Shown here piece by piece: positions 19,801-29,861 of a stretch of 64,000 nt of DNA. Within the stretch, counting starts at the first letter, position 1; the number at the start of each line of letters is the position of its first letter. The notes below the pieces were generated by a model. The model ran no database searches and was not told where the DNA came from. It saw only the letters and a program-made list of their open reading frames with translations. A program made the position numbers and the translations under genes. The stretch is from assembly GCA_016713335.1 (NCBI GenBank), contig JADJPH010000022.1, forward strand, positions 1-64,000, given 5' to 3'. The stretch is from Candidatus Fredericiella danica (GTDB lineage Bacteria; Chloroflexota; Anaerolineae; Caldilineales; Caldilineaceae).

Positions 19801-20377
19801 CCAGGTGGAGATGAATTCTGCAAAGGACGTGACCGCAACGTTCTATCCCAATGCCTACCCGTTGACAGTGACCACCGATGGGACCGGGATGGTCAGCATC
19901 GCCCCCACAGGCGATCTGTGCGAAGGCGAATGCACAGCGACCTTCCTGGACGGAACCGTGGTGACACTTGAAGCGAAACCTGGGGCCGGGGCGAGCTTTT
20001 CTGGTTGGAACGGCGCCTGCAACGGTAGCAGCACCATTTGCGAAGTTACGATGAATGCCGCCAGCACCGTCCAGGCAAACTTCAGCCTCAGCGTTTACAC
20101 GCTGACGGTCACGACCACAGGCGCCGGCACAGGGACGGTGAAAGTGAACCCAGGCGAGACAAGTTGTGACTCGAAGTGCGCTTCGCCGCTGCCTTATGGA
20201 ACCAAAATCGTGCTGGAAGCCATCCCTGATGATGGATTTGAATTCACGGGTTGGTTTGGCGCGTGCACAGGCAACAATCCGGTCTGCCAGTTCACCCTCC
20301 GCGCCCCGGCGGCGGCGACCGCGTCGTTCAACGGCCAACCGGGCGCGGCTTTGTTCATCCCACTTGTTACGAAGTAG
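16856..20377 (+). CDS. Giant secreted protein: beta-rich ectodomain, putative papain-like module, four InlB-type repeats (frameshifted)
   Basis: About 1170 residues read across two compensating phase changes near 18228 and 18447. A long N-region and a hydrophobic segment (about residues 39-58, ending VSAQS) form the signal peptide. A beta-rich domain of unknown type follows. A candidate cysteine-peptidase-like module has Cys387 in GRCFGLS, His in AGHTVVPYR (codon at 18351) and Asp in VYDPNYPG (codon at 18414). The C-terminal 350 residues hold four copies of a 75-residue cysteine-paired repeat of the GWSGACxG...C type (divergent InlB/Listeria-type repeat). The protein ends FIPLVTK. The ectodomain fold and the peptidase assignment are inferred from motif spacing. 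Likely cell-surface or exported. Confidence 0.8.
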
Positions 20378-20397
20378 AAGCAATGATGTAAAAAGTT

Positions 20398-20432
20398 GAG
20401 CGGCCAAGATGGAGACTCCATCTTGGCCGCTC
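20398..20432. terminator. Bidirectional terminator hairpin between convergent genes
   Basis: Perfect 16-bp arms (GAGCGGCCAAGATGGA / TCCATCTTGGCCGCTC) with a 3-base loop. It lies between the stops at 20377 (+) and 20461 (-), with an A-run on its left side serving as U-run for the minus strand. Confidence 0.85.
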
Positions 20433-20460
20433 AGCTTAAAAGCTAGTTGCGCTGACTACC

Positions 20461-23400
20461 TCACGGACCGACCATGCGACCGTCCACCACCGGCGCAACC
20501 GGCGAGTTGGCCGTCACGTAGTCGATTGCCACATCCAGCAGCGCATCACCCGGCTGCTGCACATTGGTACCCTGCGTGAAGACGGTGAAACCATCGCCAC
20601 CGGTGTACATGAAGTCGTTGGTCACAAACCGGACGGAGTCGGTCGGGCCAATCGGGATTTGCTGGCCGTTGACACCATCGGGCGTCTTCCACATGCCCGT
20701 GATCACGGGGTTCAGGCCGTTGCAGGCATAGCTGACCTTCAGACCGGAGATCTGCGGGAAGCGCCCGGTGGCGACAGCCACATTGCACTTCGGCGAGAAG
20801 CCGTTGATGAACGCCTGTTCCAGTTGTGCCCCGGTCAGGGTCAGGATCACAGTCCGGTTGCCGAAGGGCAACACCGAGAACATTTCACCCCAGGTAATCT
20901 CACACGGCTGTTCGCCTGCGCTTGGGGGGGCGCAGTTGAGGTCGGCGCGTAGACCGCCCGAGTTGGTGAAGGCGGCGTCAATGCCCGGATATTTCAGGCG
21001 CATGGCATCCGCCACCAGGTTGCCCATGGCCGACTCGAAGAGGCGTGAGGGTGCGCGCTTGATGTCGAACGCCTGGGTGCCGATCACCTTATTGCGCAGG
21101 ATCGCGGTCTGGGCATTGGCATCGTCCACGATTGCCTGCACGTCGGCGCGCTTGGCGACACCGATGTTCTTGGCCACGCGCGTCGCCGCACCGGCCCACT
21201 CAACATCCTGGCCATGGACGATCATCTGGACCACGGAGTAGCTGGCGCCGGCATTCAGACCTTCCGCCACCAGAATGCCGCCAACCATCAGGTTGGAGAC
21301 CCGGTGTGTGTGACCGGCCAGGATCACGTCCACATCGGTTTCCTGAATTGCGTTCGCGATGTCGATGATTGGACCCGACCATGCAACGGGAAGCTTGCCG
21401 TCGACGGCATTCTGACCGGTGGCCGTGCCCTCGTGGATCAGGACAACCTGCACCTTGATCCCCTGCTGGCGCAACTTTGCGGACTCGGTCTGAATGGTGC
21501 TGATTGCGGGCAGGAACTTCAGCCCAGCTGTGGCGCCGGCCGAGACCAGTTCTGGGGTTGTCTCGAGTTCGATGCCGATGACACCCACGCGCACGTTGCC
21601 GAAGTTGAAGACATGCGTGCCCTTGACCCAGTCAGGATTCAGCCGGTCGTTTCATCAACGATATTGGCGCCCAGGAAGGGGAAGTTGGCACGCGCCTGGT
21701 GCTTGAGCAGCCGCTCGACGCCGTAGTCGAATTCGTGGTTGCCGTACGAAGTTGCGTGCATGCCCCATGCATTTTCCACGTCGATGGCGGGTCGATCCTC
21801 CAGCAGACCGGAGTTTGCCGGCGAGGCGCCGACATTGTCACCGGAAGCAAAAAGGAAGGGGCGCTGCGGGAACGCCGCGGCTTCTTCATCGAACATCGTC
21901 GCCAACTGGGACGAGCCACCGACCGGGGAATTGATGTTGTTGTCGTACACGGCGGTGGTCTGTTCGAGCTGGCCGTGGAAGTCGGTCAGACCGACGATGG
22001 GGACCAACGTGCGCGATTCGCTGCCTCGCAAGAGGTCAAGGCGCACCTCGCCCTGGCTATGCTGTGGCACCGGCACATCGAGCAGGTAAGCGATGGTAGG
22101 CGCCAGGTCAATGGTGCGCAGCCCGGCTGCCACTACGTTGGGCCGCACGCTGCCACCGCCGCCGATGAAGGTGGCGCGCATATTGATGTTGGCCGCCAGG
22201 TTCTGGACATCCGGCACATAGCCATGCTGGCCAAAGAAGGCAGAGCGGGCAACGAGGGTGCCGGGCGTGGCGGCGTCGAACTGGTAAGGCGGGTAGGCAA
22301 AGGCGACCACGTCGCCGGTGCGCGTCGGGTGCGCCATGTCGGCGGTGCTGCCGGCGCCATTCGGGATGTAGCGCGCTTCGGCCTTGGTATACGCACGGTC
22401 GATCACCTGCCATCCTTCGGCCTGGCCATCGCGGGTCCAGTCATTCGGATCGCTCAATGCCAGGAAGGCAGACTTGATTTGGTCGACCGTTGCCACTTCC
22501 AGCGTGGCTGAAACCTGCTGCAGACCGGCGATCACCGGATCGCGGCCTTGCAGGTTTAAGTAGACCTGAACCGTGCCCCCCGCCCAGCAGGCCTTCGCCT
22601 TGCCAATGGTCTCACCGGTGGCCGGGCGGCAATTGGAGGTCTGCGGCTTCGAGAGCAACCCGAGGTCGACAAGCACCTTGCTGGCGTCGATGGCCAGGAA
22701 TTGCGGCGCGAAGCCGTGATCGGATGCAACGAAGGCAGAAGTGTTGCGCGGCATCAATTCCTGGACCAGGTCCAGCGTGGAATCGGCGCCCGTGTAGGCG
22801 CGCTTCACAAAGGCCGTGCGGCGAGCAACCCGGCCGTCTGGCGTGCCGTTGACCTGTACATCATCATAGGCAGGATTCGGGGCGCCGTTGGGCAGCACGG
22901 GTGTGATCAGACCCAGGAATTGGTGTTGGAACTCGTCGGCGATTGGATAGCCGACCATGGCCAGATCTGGCCGGTAAAGGCGCATGATCTAGTGAAGCCA
23001 CCGCCGGGCACTGGCTTCCCAGTAGAGACCCTGTTCGACGTAAGTCTCTTCACTGACGATGCCGGCTTCCAGAATCGCAAAGTCGGCTGCGGTGGAAGTC
23101 GGGAACTTCTGCGCAACGAATTCGGCGAAGTCGCCGGTAAAGCCGGCTTCGCCGGTCCACGTGGGCCACGACGCAATAGCACGGGCAACCGACGCATGGA
23201 ACAGGCGCACCTGCGACAGGTCACGGCTGAGTTCTTCAACCTTCACAAGCAGACCGGCCGTCAACCCGTCCTGGGCGCCACCAACGATCTTGACCTTAAT
23301 ATCGCCCCATTGCCCCTTACGCAGGACGGCAACTTTTGCGGCGCCATCCTTGCCAGGTGCAAACAGGACACGGTCATAGTTGACGCGCTTGTCATGCGTT

Positions 23401-24380
23401 GAGTCGAAAATGTAGGCATTCAAGCCGTACTTGTCGACGCCGGCATCCAAGATGCGCAGGCGCATCTCTTTGGCCGGGCTGAAAGAGGTCGGGACGTTGC
23501 TCCACCCGGTGGCGTCGACCGGCGTGGCGCCGGCAAAGGGCGCCTGTCCGGCAAAGCCGGCGGGGTGGTCAAACTGCAAGCCAAACGCTGCCACAAAGGC
23601 GGCGTCATCGGTCGGGCTGATGTAGTTGGTGGAAACGCCGCGCCCGGAGTAGAACGTCCGAAAGTCGACGGTTGGGCCATTGATCACGCCACCGCGCCCG
23701 CCTGCCCACTCGAACTGCACGACCTTCTTGCCACCGCGCTCAGCGGACTGCGCCAGGGTCTCGGCCTGCAAGACACCCGCGTCAAAGGCGGCGGTGCGGT
23801 TGGTGAAAGGGGCGCCGTTGATGTGGAAGGTGTTGTTGGTCGAGCCATGCACACCGGACCATGCACCCGTGGCCAGGCTGTACCAGCCGGCCCCTGTGTT
23901 GGGCGGCGCCTGCGTCAGCAGCCCATTGTCGCCGGCCTTGGCGCCTGATCGGAGCAACGCCCCCATTGCGGGGAGTTGCCGTTGACCGGCGTATTTTTCA
24001 ACCAGATCCTGGCGCAGACCGTCGGCGACAAAGAAGATCGCCTTGTCCTGCCCGCGTTCGTTATCGGGCCCACCGCCATGGCCGTGACCCCCGCCGTGGG
24101 TGGCATCGACCACTGGGTTCGCCGCCGGGTCAATTGGGGCAACCTGGGCCGGGAGGACGCCGTCTGGGGTGACAAAGAGCGGGGCCTGCCCTTCTGCCTG
24201 CAGTTGTGCGTCAGCATTCTGGGTTAACAAGGGCATAAAGATCAACGGCAGCGCACTGCCACCGTTGGGATCAGTGGGTGCATCCTGCGCCAGGGCAGAC
24301 GCAGGGATGCCAATTAATCCCACTACAATGAGCAGGGCGAGGGCTTGGTGAAAGACGAGCAGCCTCTTCGATCGTCTCAT
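20461..24380 (-). CDS. Secreted nucleotide phosphodiesterase/alkaline phosphatase fused to 5'-nucleotidase (interrupted)
   Basis: Read as one polypeptide of about 1300 residues. It has a signal peptide (residues 1-31, ...ASALAQ), a FMPLLTQ segment, then a type-I phosphodiesterase/alkaline-phosphatase fold. Metal and nucleophile motifs there are FFVADGLRQD, SLATGAWSGVHGS, ADEFQHQFLGL and ASDHGF. A calcineurin-like metallophosphatase follows (LTDFHGQ, SGDN, YGNHEFDYG, LAGHTH), then a 5'-nucleotidase C-domain (VLPFGNRT, TNDFMYTGGDGF). Two breaks interrupt it. An in-frame TAG at 22991-22989 lies between WLH and IMRLYRPDLA. A one-base loss near 21645 (ACCGGCTGAA) changes phase. Expected role is extracellular hydrolysis of nucleotides to nucleoside and phosphate. 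If the TAG is real, the N-terminal 463 residues would be made alone. Confidence 0.85.
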
Positions 24381-24430
24381 GGGTCTTCTCCTCCGAAATC
24401 AAAAAGAAACACAGTGGCCTTGGGTTGGGT

Positions 24431-24455
24431 GTTCTGCCCCGCTTTGGGGCAGAAC
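24431..24455. terminator. Hairpin upstream of the secreted phosphodiesterase
   Basis: Perfect 10-bp arms GTTCTGCCCC / GGGGCAGAAC around GCTTT, 50 bases upstream of the minus-strand start at 24380. No T-tract. It could be a leader structure or a weak terminator insulating the gene. Confidence 0.5.
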
Positions 24456-24634
24456 GGCGCATGACTATACTACGACATCTTATTCAGCGCCAGATTGACA
24501 GATCGCTGACAATTCCAGCGGTAAAGGTGTTGGTAGAAACTGGAAATGCCGGCATCAAAAATTTAAGAGGGGAGAAGTTGAATTTCCAGATAATGCGACA
24601 TGGCGAACCTGGAAGTGGGATTGTGAAGGGTGGC

Positions 24635-24663
24635 AATAAAGCGCCTGGGGATCGCGCTTTATT
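24635..24663 (-). terminator. Terminator hairpin downstream of the 24696-25043 gene
   Basis: Arms AATAAAGCGC / GCGCTTTATT with a 9-base loop, 33 bases beyond the minus-strand stop. The A/T ends give a short U-run on either strand. Confidence 0.55.
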
Positions 24664-24695
24664 GTGCGGGGGTGACTGGGAGCAAGGTCCAAATA

Positions 24696-25043
24696 TTACG
24701 AGGGCCGGCCTGCGACTGCCTCAACCAACACGGCGCGCTGCTCTGCGCCCAGGCCGTGCCAAGACCATTCGCCGCGGGCGGCTGCGTTCTTCCATGAATG
24801 AAAGTTCATCAGTTTGCCGCCAGCGACTGCAAATGCTTCGGGGCTTTTCCCTACCGCCTGCGCCAGTGTGTCCAGGGTATCTGCATCGAGTTGGAGATCG
24901 ATCAAGCGCCGGATAAAGTGGGCTTTCCACAGCACATACTCTTGCGGCGCCATGTGTATACCATGCTCCGTTAACCAAAGGCGCATCCGCGTTTCGTAAC
25001 TGGGCAGAATCAAGTGAGTGGGTGGCGTTGGAATCTTGGGCAT
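24696..25043 (-). CDS. Small hypothetical protein
   Basis: The ATG at 25043 is preceded by AGAAGG and is preferred over the open frame's upstream extension to 25145. The product has 115 residues, starting MPKIPTPPTHLILPSYETR, and is soluble and helical with several Trp/His. No domain recognised. It is monocistronic, divergent from the AlkZ-like gene 220 bases away and followed by a hairpin. Confidence 0.6.
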   Translation of the reverse strand: MPKIPTPPTHLILPSYETRMRLWLTEHGIHMAPQEYVLWKAHFIRRLIDLQLDADTLDTLAQAVGKSPEAFAVAGGKLMNFHSWKNAAARGEWSWHGLGAEQRAVLVEAVAGRPS

Positions 25044-25264
25044 GGGAAACCTTCTTTTTGGGCACACTATCGATTCAGTTTCAGGGTGGGCACGCTTATC
25101 AATAGCATAGCCCGCTCCAAAGCATCGTGCCGCGATCCTGTTCACACCGGCGCTGTGATCTTGGCCACAGCCCCCATCCCGCGCGCTGGTTCAGGGTTGT
25201 GTCCAATTCCTGCTATACTGTGCACTTCATCGCCAATAGAAACCGAGGGAAGCTCGGGAGCACG

Positions 25265-26368
25265 ATGACAGAACCGCTCTTAACGCTACGCCAACTCAAT
25301 CGAGCTACGCTTGACCGCCAGTTGCTCTTGCAACGATCGCTGCAGCCAACATTGCAGGCGATCGCGCACCTGGTTGGTCTGCAAGCGCAAAGCGCGCCGG
25401 CACCTTACATCGGACTTTGGACGCGCTTACAGGGGTTCAGCCGCAACGACCTTGCGCGGGAGATTGCCGCGCGCACCGTCGTCAAAGCCACGATGATGCG
25501 CGGCACGCTGCACCTTGTCGCCGCCAACGACTATGTTCAGTTACGGTCCACCATTCAACCGGTGCTTGCACAAGCCGCTGATTCCATTGCAAAACGTCGA
25601 GCAGGGGCCGATTTTGACCGCGAGGAACTGTTGTCAGCCGCCACAGCGTACATCGAAGCTCAGCCACGCACTTTTGCTGAAATCAGTGATTTCCTGGCAC
25701 AGGAGTGGCCGGATCGGGACATCGGCGCGATGCGCTACACCGTGCGCACCCATCTCCCTCTTGTACAGATTCCGATTTCTACCGGTTGGAGCTACCCTGG
25801 CAATCCGAAATTTGGGCTAGCGGAGAGCTGGCTTGGCCAACCAATCTCCCCAACTGAGCACCTGCGTGAACTCGTCTTCCGGTATCTGGCTGCATTCGGC
25901 CCGGCGACGGTGGCTGACATGCAGACGTGGTCCGGATTTGGCAAGTTGAAGGAACTGTTTGAGCGGTTGCGGCCCGAATTGCAGATCTACCGAGACGAAC
26001 GCAAGCGCGAATACTTTGACATTCCTGGCATCCCATTGCCAGATGGAGACACCCCTGCGCCGGAACGCTTTCTTCCCGAGTATGACAATCTGCTGCTGTC
26101 CCATGCGCAACGGGCACGAATCATCGCAGACGATTATCGTGCACAAGTATACCTGCCTGGGCTGCGGGTCCGCTCCACCATACTCGTGGATGGGTTTGTC
26201 CGGGGTGGCTGGAAAGTAGAGCGTAGCAGAAAGAGCGTGACGCTGGTGATCGAACCGTTTGCGACGCTGACGTCTCAGAGTCGCACTGGGCTTGCCGAAG
26301 AAGGCGAACAGCTCCTCCACTTTGTCGAACCAGATGCCACATCACTCGACATCCGTTTTGAAGCTTGA
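25265..26368 (+). CDS. AlkZ/YcaQ-like winged-helix DNA glycosylase-family protein (HTH_42)
   Basis: ATG at 25265 gives 367 residues of the HTH_42 (AlkZ/YcaQ-like) family. In characterised members these DNA glycosylases unhook alkyl lesions and interstrand crosslinks. The catalytic QxQ-type motif is visible as LVGLQAQSAP (Gln40/Gln42). RGTLHLVAANDY and FLPEYDNLLLSH are conserved blocks, and a winged-helix tandem is predicted. The rest of the local set (S51 peptidase, LLM oxidoreductase, GNAT) follows closely on the same strand. Repair of DNA rather than another role is inferred from the family motif. Confidence 0.85.
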   Translation: MTEPLLTLRQLNRATLDRQLLLQRSLQPTLQAIAHLVGLQAQSAPAPYIGLWTRLQGFSRNDLAREIAARTVVKATMMRGTLHLVAANDYVQLRSTIQPVLAQAADSIAKRRAGADFDREELLSAATAYIEAQPRTFAEISDFLAQEWPDRDIGAMRYTVRTHLPLVQIPISTGWSYPGNPKFGLAESWLGQPISPTEHLRELVFRYLAAFGPATVADMQTWSGFGKLKELFERLRPELQIYRDERKREYFDIPGIPLPDGDTPAPERFLPEYDNLLLSHAQRARIIADDYRAQVYLPGLRVRSTILVDGFVRGGWKVERSRKSVTLVIEPFATLTSQSRTGLAEEGEQLLHFVEPDATSLDIRFEA

Positions 26369-26375
26369 GGCAGTT

Positions 26376-27065
26376 ATGGAACAGATCATTGCGCTTGGCG
26401 GAGGCGAATTCTCACAGGAGCCAGACCACTGGCTCGACCGGTACATCGTGCGCAGACCGGCAAGCGTTCGCCCAAGGTCTGTTTTCTTGGGCAAGCAAGC
26501 GCCGAGAGTGCCGATTACACGCTTCAGTTCTATCGCACCTACACCCAATTGGATGCCAGACCAAGTCACTTTGGCTTCTATGAGTGGCCGGTGCGCAACC
26601 CCGAACCAATCTTGATGGAACAGGATGTTATCTTCGTCGGCGGCGGCAACACGCGCAACATGCTGGCAATCTGGCAAGCGTGATGTACCCCGCATCCTGC
26701 GGCAGGCGCTCCGCCAGGGCGCCATCCTGGCAGGCGTCAGTGCCGGCGCCAACTGCTGGTTTGAGCAGGGCATTACGGATTCGATTACACCGCAGTTAGG
26801 GGTGATGCCCTGCCTTGGGTTTCTGCCGGGCAGTTTTTGCCCCCATTATGATGGCGAAGTCGAGCGCAGGCCCACGTTTCATCGCCTGCTGGCCACGGGC
26901 GAAGTTGTGCCTGGCTATGCCGCAGACGATGGCGCCGCATTTCACTTTGTTGACGGCGCGCTGCGCAGGGTTGTGACCTCACGACCGGCGGCACGGGGGT
27001 TCCGGCTTGACAAGCGTCACGACCAGGTCACTGAGCACGCACTGCCTGTCCATTACTTAAGGTGA
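26376..27065 (+). CDS. Peptidase S51 (PepE/dipeptidase E-like), frameshifted
   Basis: ATG 26376 begins MEQIIALGGGEFS, the S51 N-terminus. The protein is spread over three phases. The first runs to about 26455. The second encodes FYEWPVRNPEPILMEQDVIFVGGGNT. The third, from about 26680, contains the nucleophile elbow GVSAGANCWFEQ (Ser) and the rest of the fold to 27065. Combined length of about 230 residues is normal. Such enzymes cleave Asp-X dipeptides or related peptides in the cytosol. The breaks could be consensus errors, since all conserved blocks survive. It starts 7 bases after the AlkZ-like stop. Confidence 0.8.
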
Positions 27066-27071
27066 AGCGCC

Positions 27072-28100
27072 ATGAAACTGGACACCTATCTGATCTCACA
27101 TGATCTACAGACGATGCCGGCAATGGCCAACGCGATCGAAGCGTTTGGCTTTGACGGACTGTGGACCGCAGAAACGGCGCATAATCCCTTCCTGCCGCTG
27201 ACCCTTGCGGCGGAACATACAACACAGATCCTGCTCGGCACCGGGATTGCGGTTGCCTTTCCGCGATCGCCGACGGTCCTGGCGCACATTGCCTGGGATC
27301 TCCAGCGTTACAGCCGGGGGCGTTTTGTGTTGGGACTGGGCACCCAGGTCAAAGCGCATATCGTGTTGCGGTTTGGTGCGCGCTGGGACAAACCGGTGCG
27401 CCAGATGCGCGAGAGCATCGAAGCAATGCGCGCCGTCTGGGGGAGTTGGCGCACCGGTGGTACGTCACTCGACTACCGGGGTGAGTACTACACCCTGCGG
27501 TTGATGACGCCGTTCTTCGCCGAGCCGCCGTTGGATTACCCAGACCCACCGGTCTATATCGCCGCAGTGAATGAACAGATGCTGCATCTGGCCGGTAGCC
27601 TCTGTGATGGCGTCCATATCCACCCCTTCCATTCACCCGCCTACCTGCGCGAGGTTGCCTGGCCTCATCTGCGCGAAGGGCTGCGGAGCGGTGGCCGGTC
27701 GCGCATGGACTTTACGGCAGTGGGAGCGGTCTTTGCCATCCCGACCGACGGCGAAACCCCGGCCGCAGAATATGCCCAATCCGCCCGCGAACAGATCGCC
27801 TTCTACATGAGCACCCCTGCCTACCGGTCGATTGTGGAAGTGCATGGTTGGGCGCCGGTTGCAGAAGAACTCAGCCAGATGGCAAGGCGGGGTGAGTGGA
27901 AAGCGATGGGCAACAAGATTAGCGATGAGATGCTCGATGCATTTGCCGTGACCGGCAAATGGAGTGAGTTGCCGCGCATTGTCCAGGCGCGCTATGCCGG
28001 CCGGTTGTTGGATCGCGTCGCCTATTATCTGCCGTTTGCACCCGGCAAAGAAGAAGATGGCTGGCGCACCACAGTTGCCGGGTTTAGGACACCGGCATGA
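27072..28100 (+). CDS. F420-dependent LLM-class oxidoreductase (TIGR03617-like)
   Basis: A 342-residue luciferase-like monooxygenase-fold protein. Features include GFDGLWTAETAHNPFLPL at the N-terminus, the GTGIAVAFPRSP strand, GRFVLGLGTQVKAH and PPVYIAAVNEQM. This pattern matches the TIGR03617 group of F420-linked reductases/dehydrogenases. The substrate is unknown. It follows the S51 peptidase by 6 bases and is probably in the same operon. Its presence suggests an F420-producing organism, as in several Chloroflexota and Actinomycetota. Confidence 0.85.
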   Translation: MKLDTYLISHDLQTMPAMANAIEAFGFDGLWTAETAHNPFLPLTLAAEHTTQILLGTGIAVAFPRSPTVLAHIAWDLQRYSRGRFVLGLGTQVKAHIVLRFGARWDKPVRQMRESIEAMRAVWGSWRTGGTSLDYRGEYYTLRLMTPFFAEPPLDYPDPPVYIAAVNEQMLHLAGSLCDGVHIHPFHSPAYLREVAWPHLREGLRSGGRSRMDFTAVGAVFAIPTDGETPAAEYAQSAREQIAFYMSTPAYRSIVEVHGWAPVAEELSQMARRGEWKAMGNKISDEMLDAFAVTGKWSELPRIVQARYAGRLLDRVAYYLPFAPGKEEDGWRTTVAGFRTPA

Positions 28101-28144
28101 CCGTGGCCCGCGACCATTCAAACGCGGTTTTTCAGGGGTGAAGC

Positions 28145-28629
28145 ATGGCCGCAAGGTCTCTATTTGTGCATTACCGATTTCATCCAATTACCGAAGACGA
28201 GGCACGCACGGTGTTGGCATGGGAGTATCCGAGTCTGCCCACGCTGTATCATCCGGACCCGGTGGATTTCGAGGATGATGTTTTGGCGCTCCTGGTCCCA
28301 AGATACAACTATTACGCCGCTTATGCTGAAGATGGGTCACTGGCAGGGTTCTGCTGTTATGGCGATGATGCCCAGGTGCCAGGGGAGATTATCACCTGGG
28401 CGCGCTCGACATCGGCTTTGGCCTCCGCCCGGAGCTGACTGGGCGTGGTCTGGCGCAGGGTTTTGTGCAGGCAATCATGGCGTGGGGGAACGAGTGTTTT
28501 GAACCCGAGTACTTCCGAGCGACCGTGGCCGACATCAATACGCGCTCCCAAAGCACCCTGGCGCGGGCCGGTTTCATGATCACACAGCGTTTTCATGCCG
28601 ATGGGGTGAGCCGCATGACTTTATTGTGA
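28145..28629 (+). CDS. GNAT-family N-acetyltransferase (frameshifted)
   Basis: Starts MAARSLFVHYRFHPI. The first 80 residues are in one phase. After about 28382 the acetyl-CoA-binding part continues in a second phase as LDIGFGLRPELTGRGLAQGFV (the motif-A region) and ATVADINTRSQSTLARAGF, to the stop at 28629. One base is missing in CCAGGGGAGA. Total about 161 residues, typical of small-molecule or protein acetyltransferases. The last 9 bases overlap the end of the convergent rhomboid gene. Substrate unknown. Confidence 0.8.
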
Positions 28630-29346
28630 TGATCCGCCGGGCGCAGCTTGCTGAGTAACGTGACGCGTCCGCACGCGGCGCTGCCGGTCCAGCCAATATG
28701 CGATGGCGACGCCGCCGGCAAAGCCGAAAAGATGCCCCTGCCATGAGACACCCTGTTGGAGCGGTAGCACCCCCCACAGCATGCCGCCATAGAGGAAAAT
28801 GGCCATCACCGCCAGCGCAATGGATAAGGCGCTATGTTCAAAGTAGCCACGGGCGAGCAGATAGCCCAATAGGCCGAAGATGACGCCGCTGATGCCAAGG
28901 TGGATGGTGTGCGGCCCGCCGAATAACCAGATGCCAAGACCGCTCACAAGCGCAGCGGCCAGCGCAACAACGAAGAAGTCCGTGGTCCGGCGCAGCATGA
29001 CAAGCCAACCGAGCACAACGAGTGGTACGGTGTTCGCCAACAGGTGGCCAAAGCCGGCGTGAAGCCAGGGCGCCACCACGATGGCTTGTAGACCGCCCAG
29101 GGTTCGCGGTTGCACACCGAAGTGGTCCAGCCCGCCTTGCAGCATGACAGCATCGACAATTTCGACCCACCAGAGCATGGCCACCAGGAGACCGAGGATC
29201 ACGGCCTGACGGAGCAGACGCCGGCGAAAATGAACGGTACGCGCAAGCGCATCGGTCTTCCAGTCGCCTGTGGACAATTTGGAAAAGGTTGCAGCTTGCA
29301 ATCGGCGCCTGACTTCAGCTACGATTGACGTCTGGTCATTGATCAT
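28621..29346 (-). CDS. Rhomboid-family intramembrane serine protease
   Basis: 241 residues. A soluble N-terminal 45-residue segment is followed by about six membrane helices. Rhomboid features are WLHAGFGHLLANTVPL (loop/helix 2 His and Asn), GISGVIFG with the catalytic serine, and SWQGHLFGFAGG with the catalytic histidine. These enzymes cleave transmembrane segments within the membrane. The target is unknown. It converges with the GNAT gene and diverges from the small membrane protein at 29365, sharing an 18-base intergenic region. Confidence 0.92.
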   Translation of the reverse strand: MINDQTSIVAEVRRRLQAATFSKLSTGDWKTDALARTVHFRRRLLRQAVILGLLVAMLWWVEIVDAVMLQGGLDHFGVQPRTLGGLQAIVVAPWLHAGFGHLLANTVPLVVLGWLVMLRRTTDFFVVALAAALVSGLGIWLFGGPHTIHLGISGVIFGLLGYLLARGYFEHSALSIALAVMAIFLYGGMLWGVLPLQQGVSWQGHLFGFAGGVAIAYWLDRQRRVRTRHVTQQAAPGGSSQ

Positions 29347-29364
29347 TGAAAATTTCGTCTCCAG

Positions 29365-29784
29365 ATGGCATACACACTCACCGACCCGTTCCGTAGCCTG
29401 CGCTTCGTCTTGCGCTTAACGGGCGTCACCATGACTTTGGGGGGCGCCGCGCTGGTGTTTGCCCCCATCGCCCGCCTGGTCGAATGGCAACTGATCGGCA
29501 ACGGTCCGTCCTGGCCGATTCGACTTGCAGGCACGCTGCTGATTACACTTGGCCTCACCTACCTGCTCACAGCCGGCGAACGCAGGATTGGGGCGCCGGG
29601 AATGGTTGCCTGTACGCTTGGCAATACGCTCGTTGCCGCGGTGCTCTTCCTTGCCTACTTTCGCCAAGAATTGACACAGCTCTCCTGGCTCGGGTTGATC
29701 CTCTATGTGGTCGTCTTTGTGATCAGCCTGATTGGCGCCGTCACCCCACTCCGCTATTTACGCGCCGAATACGGCGACGACTAG
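29365..29784 (+). CDS. Small four-helix membrane protein
   Basis: 139 residues with four hydrophobic segments (about 18-38, 50-68, 80-98 and 105-125) and short polar ends. No family signature recognised. Divergent from rhomboid with almost no spacer, so the promoters must overlap or lie inside the neighbouring genes. Confidence 0.65.
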   Translation: MAYTLTDPFRSLRFVLRLTGVTMTLGGAALVFAPIARLVEWQLIGNGPSWPIRLAGTLLITLGLTYLLTAGERRIGAPGMVACTLGNTLVAAVLFLAYFRQELTQLSWLGLILYVVVFVISLIGAVTPLRYLRAEYGDD

Positions 29785-29816
29785 TCCTGCATGCAGCAAC
29801 TGTCCTAGAGAACTAC

Positions 29817-29861
29817 GCAGCCGGCGCAAAATAGTTGCGCCAGTGACCCTGCGCCGGCTGC
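29817..29861 (+). terminator. Hairpin after the small membrane protein
   Basis: Perfect 12-bp arms GCAGCCGGCGCA / TGCGCCGGCTGC, 33 bases after the stop at 29784. No strong T-tract, so termination efficiency is uncertain. Confidence 0.6.

Noticed and set aside
22985..22995. In-frame TAG read as pyrrolysine or programmed readthrough
   Set aside because: No PylS/PylT or readthrough context is visible, and the same window has many simple consensus errors.
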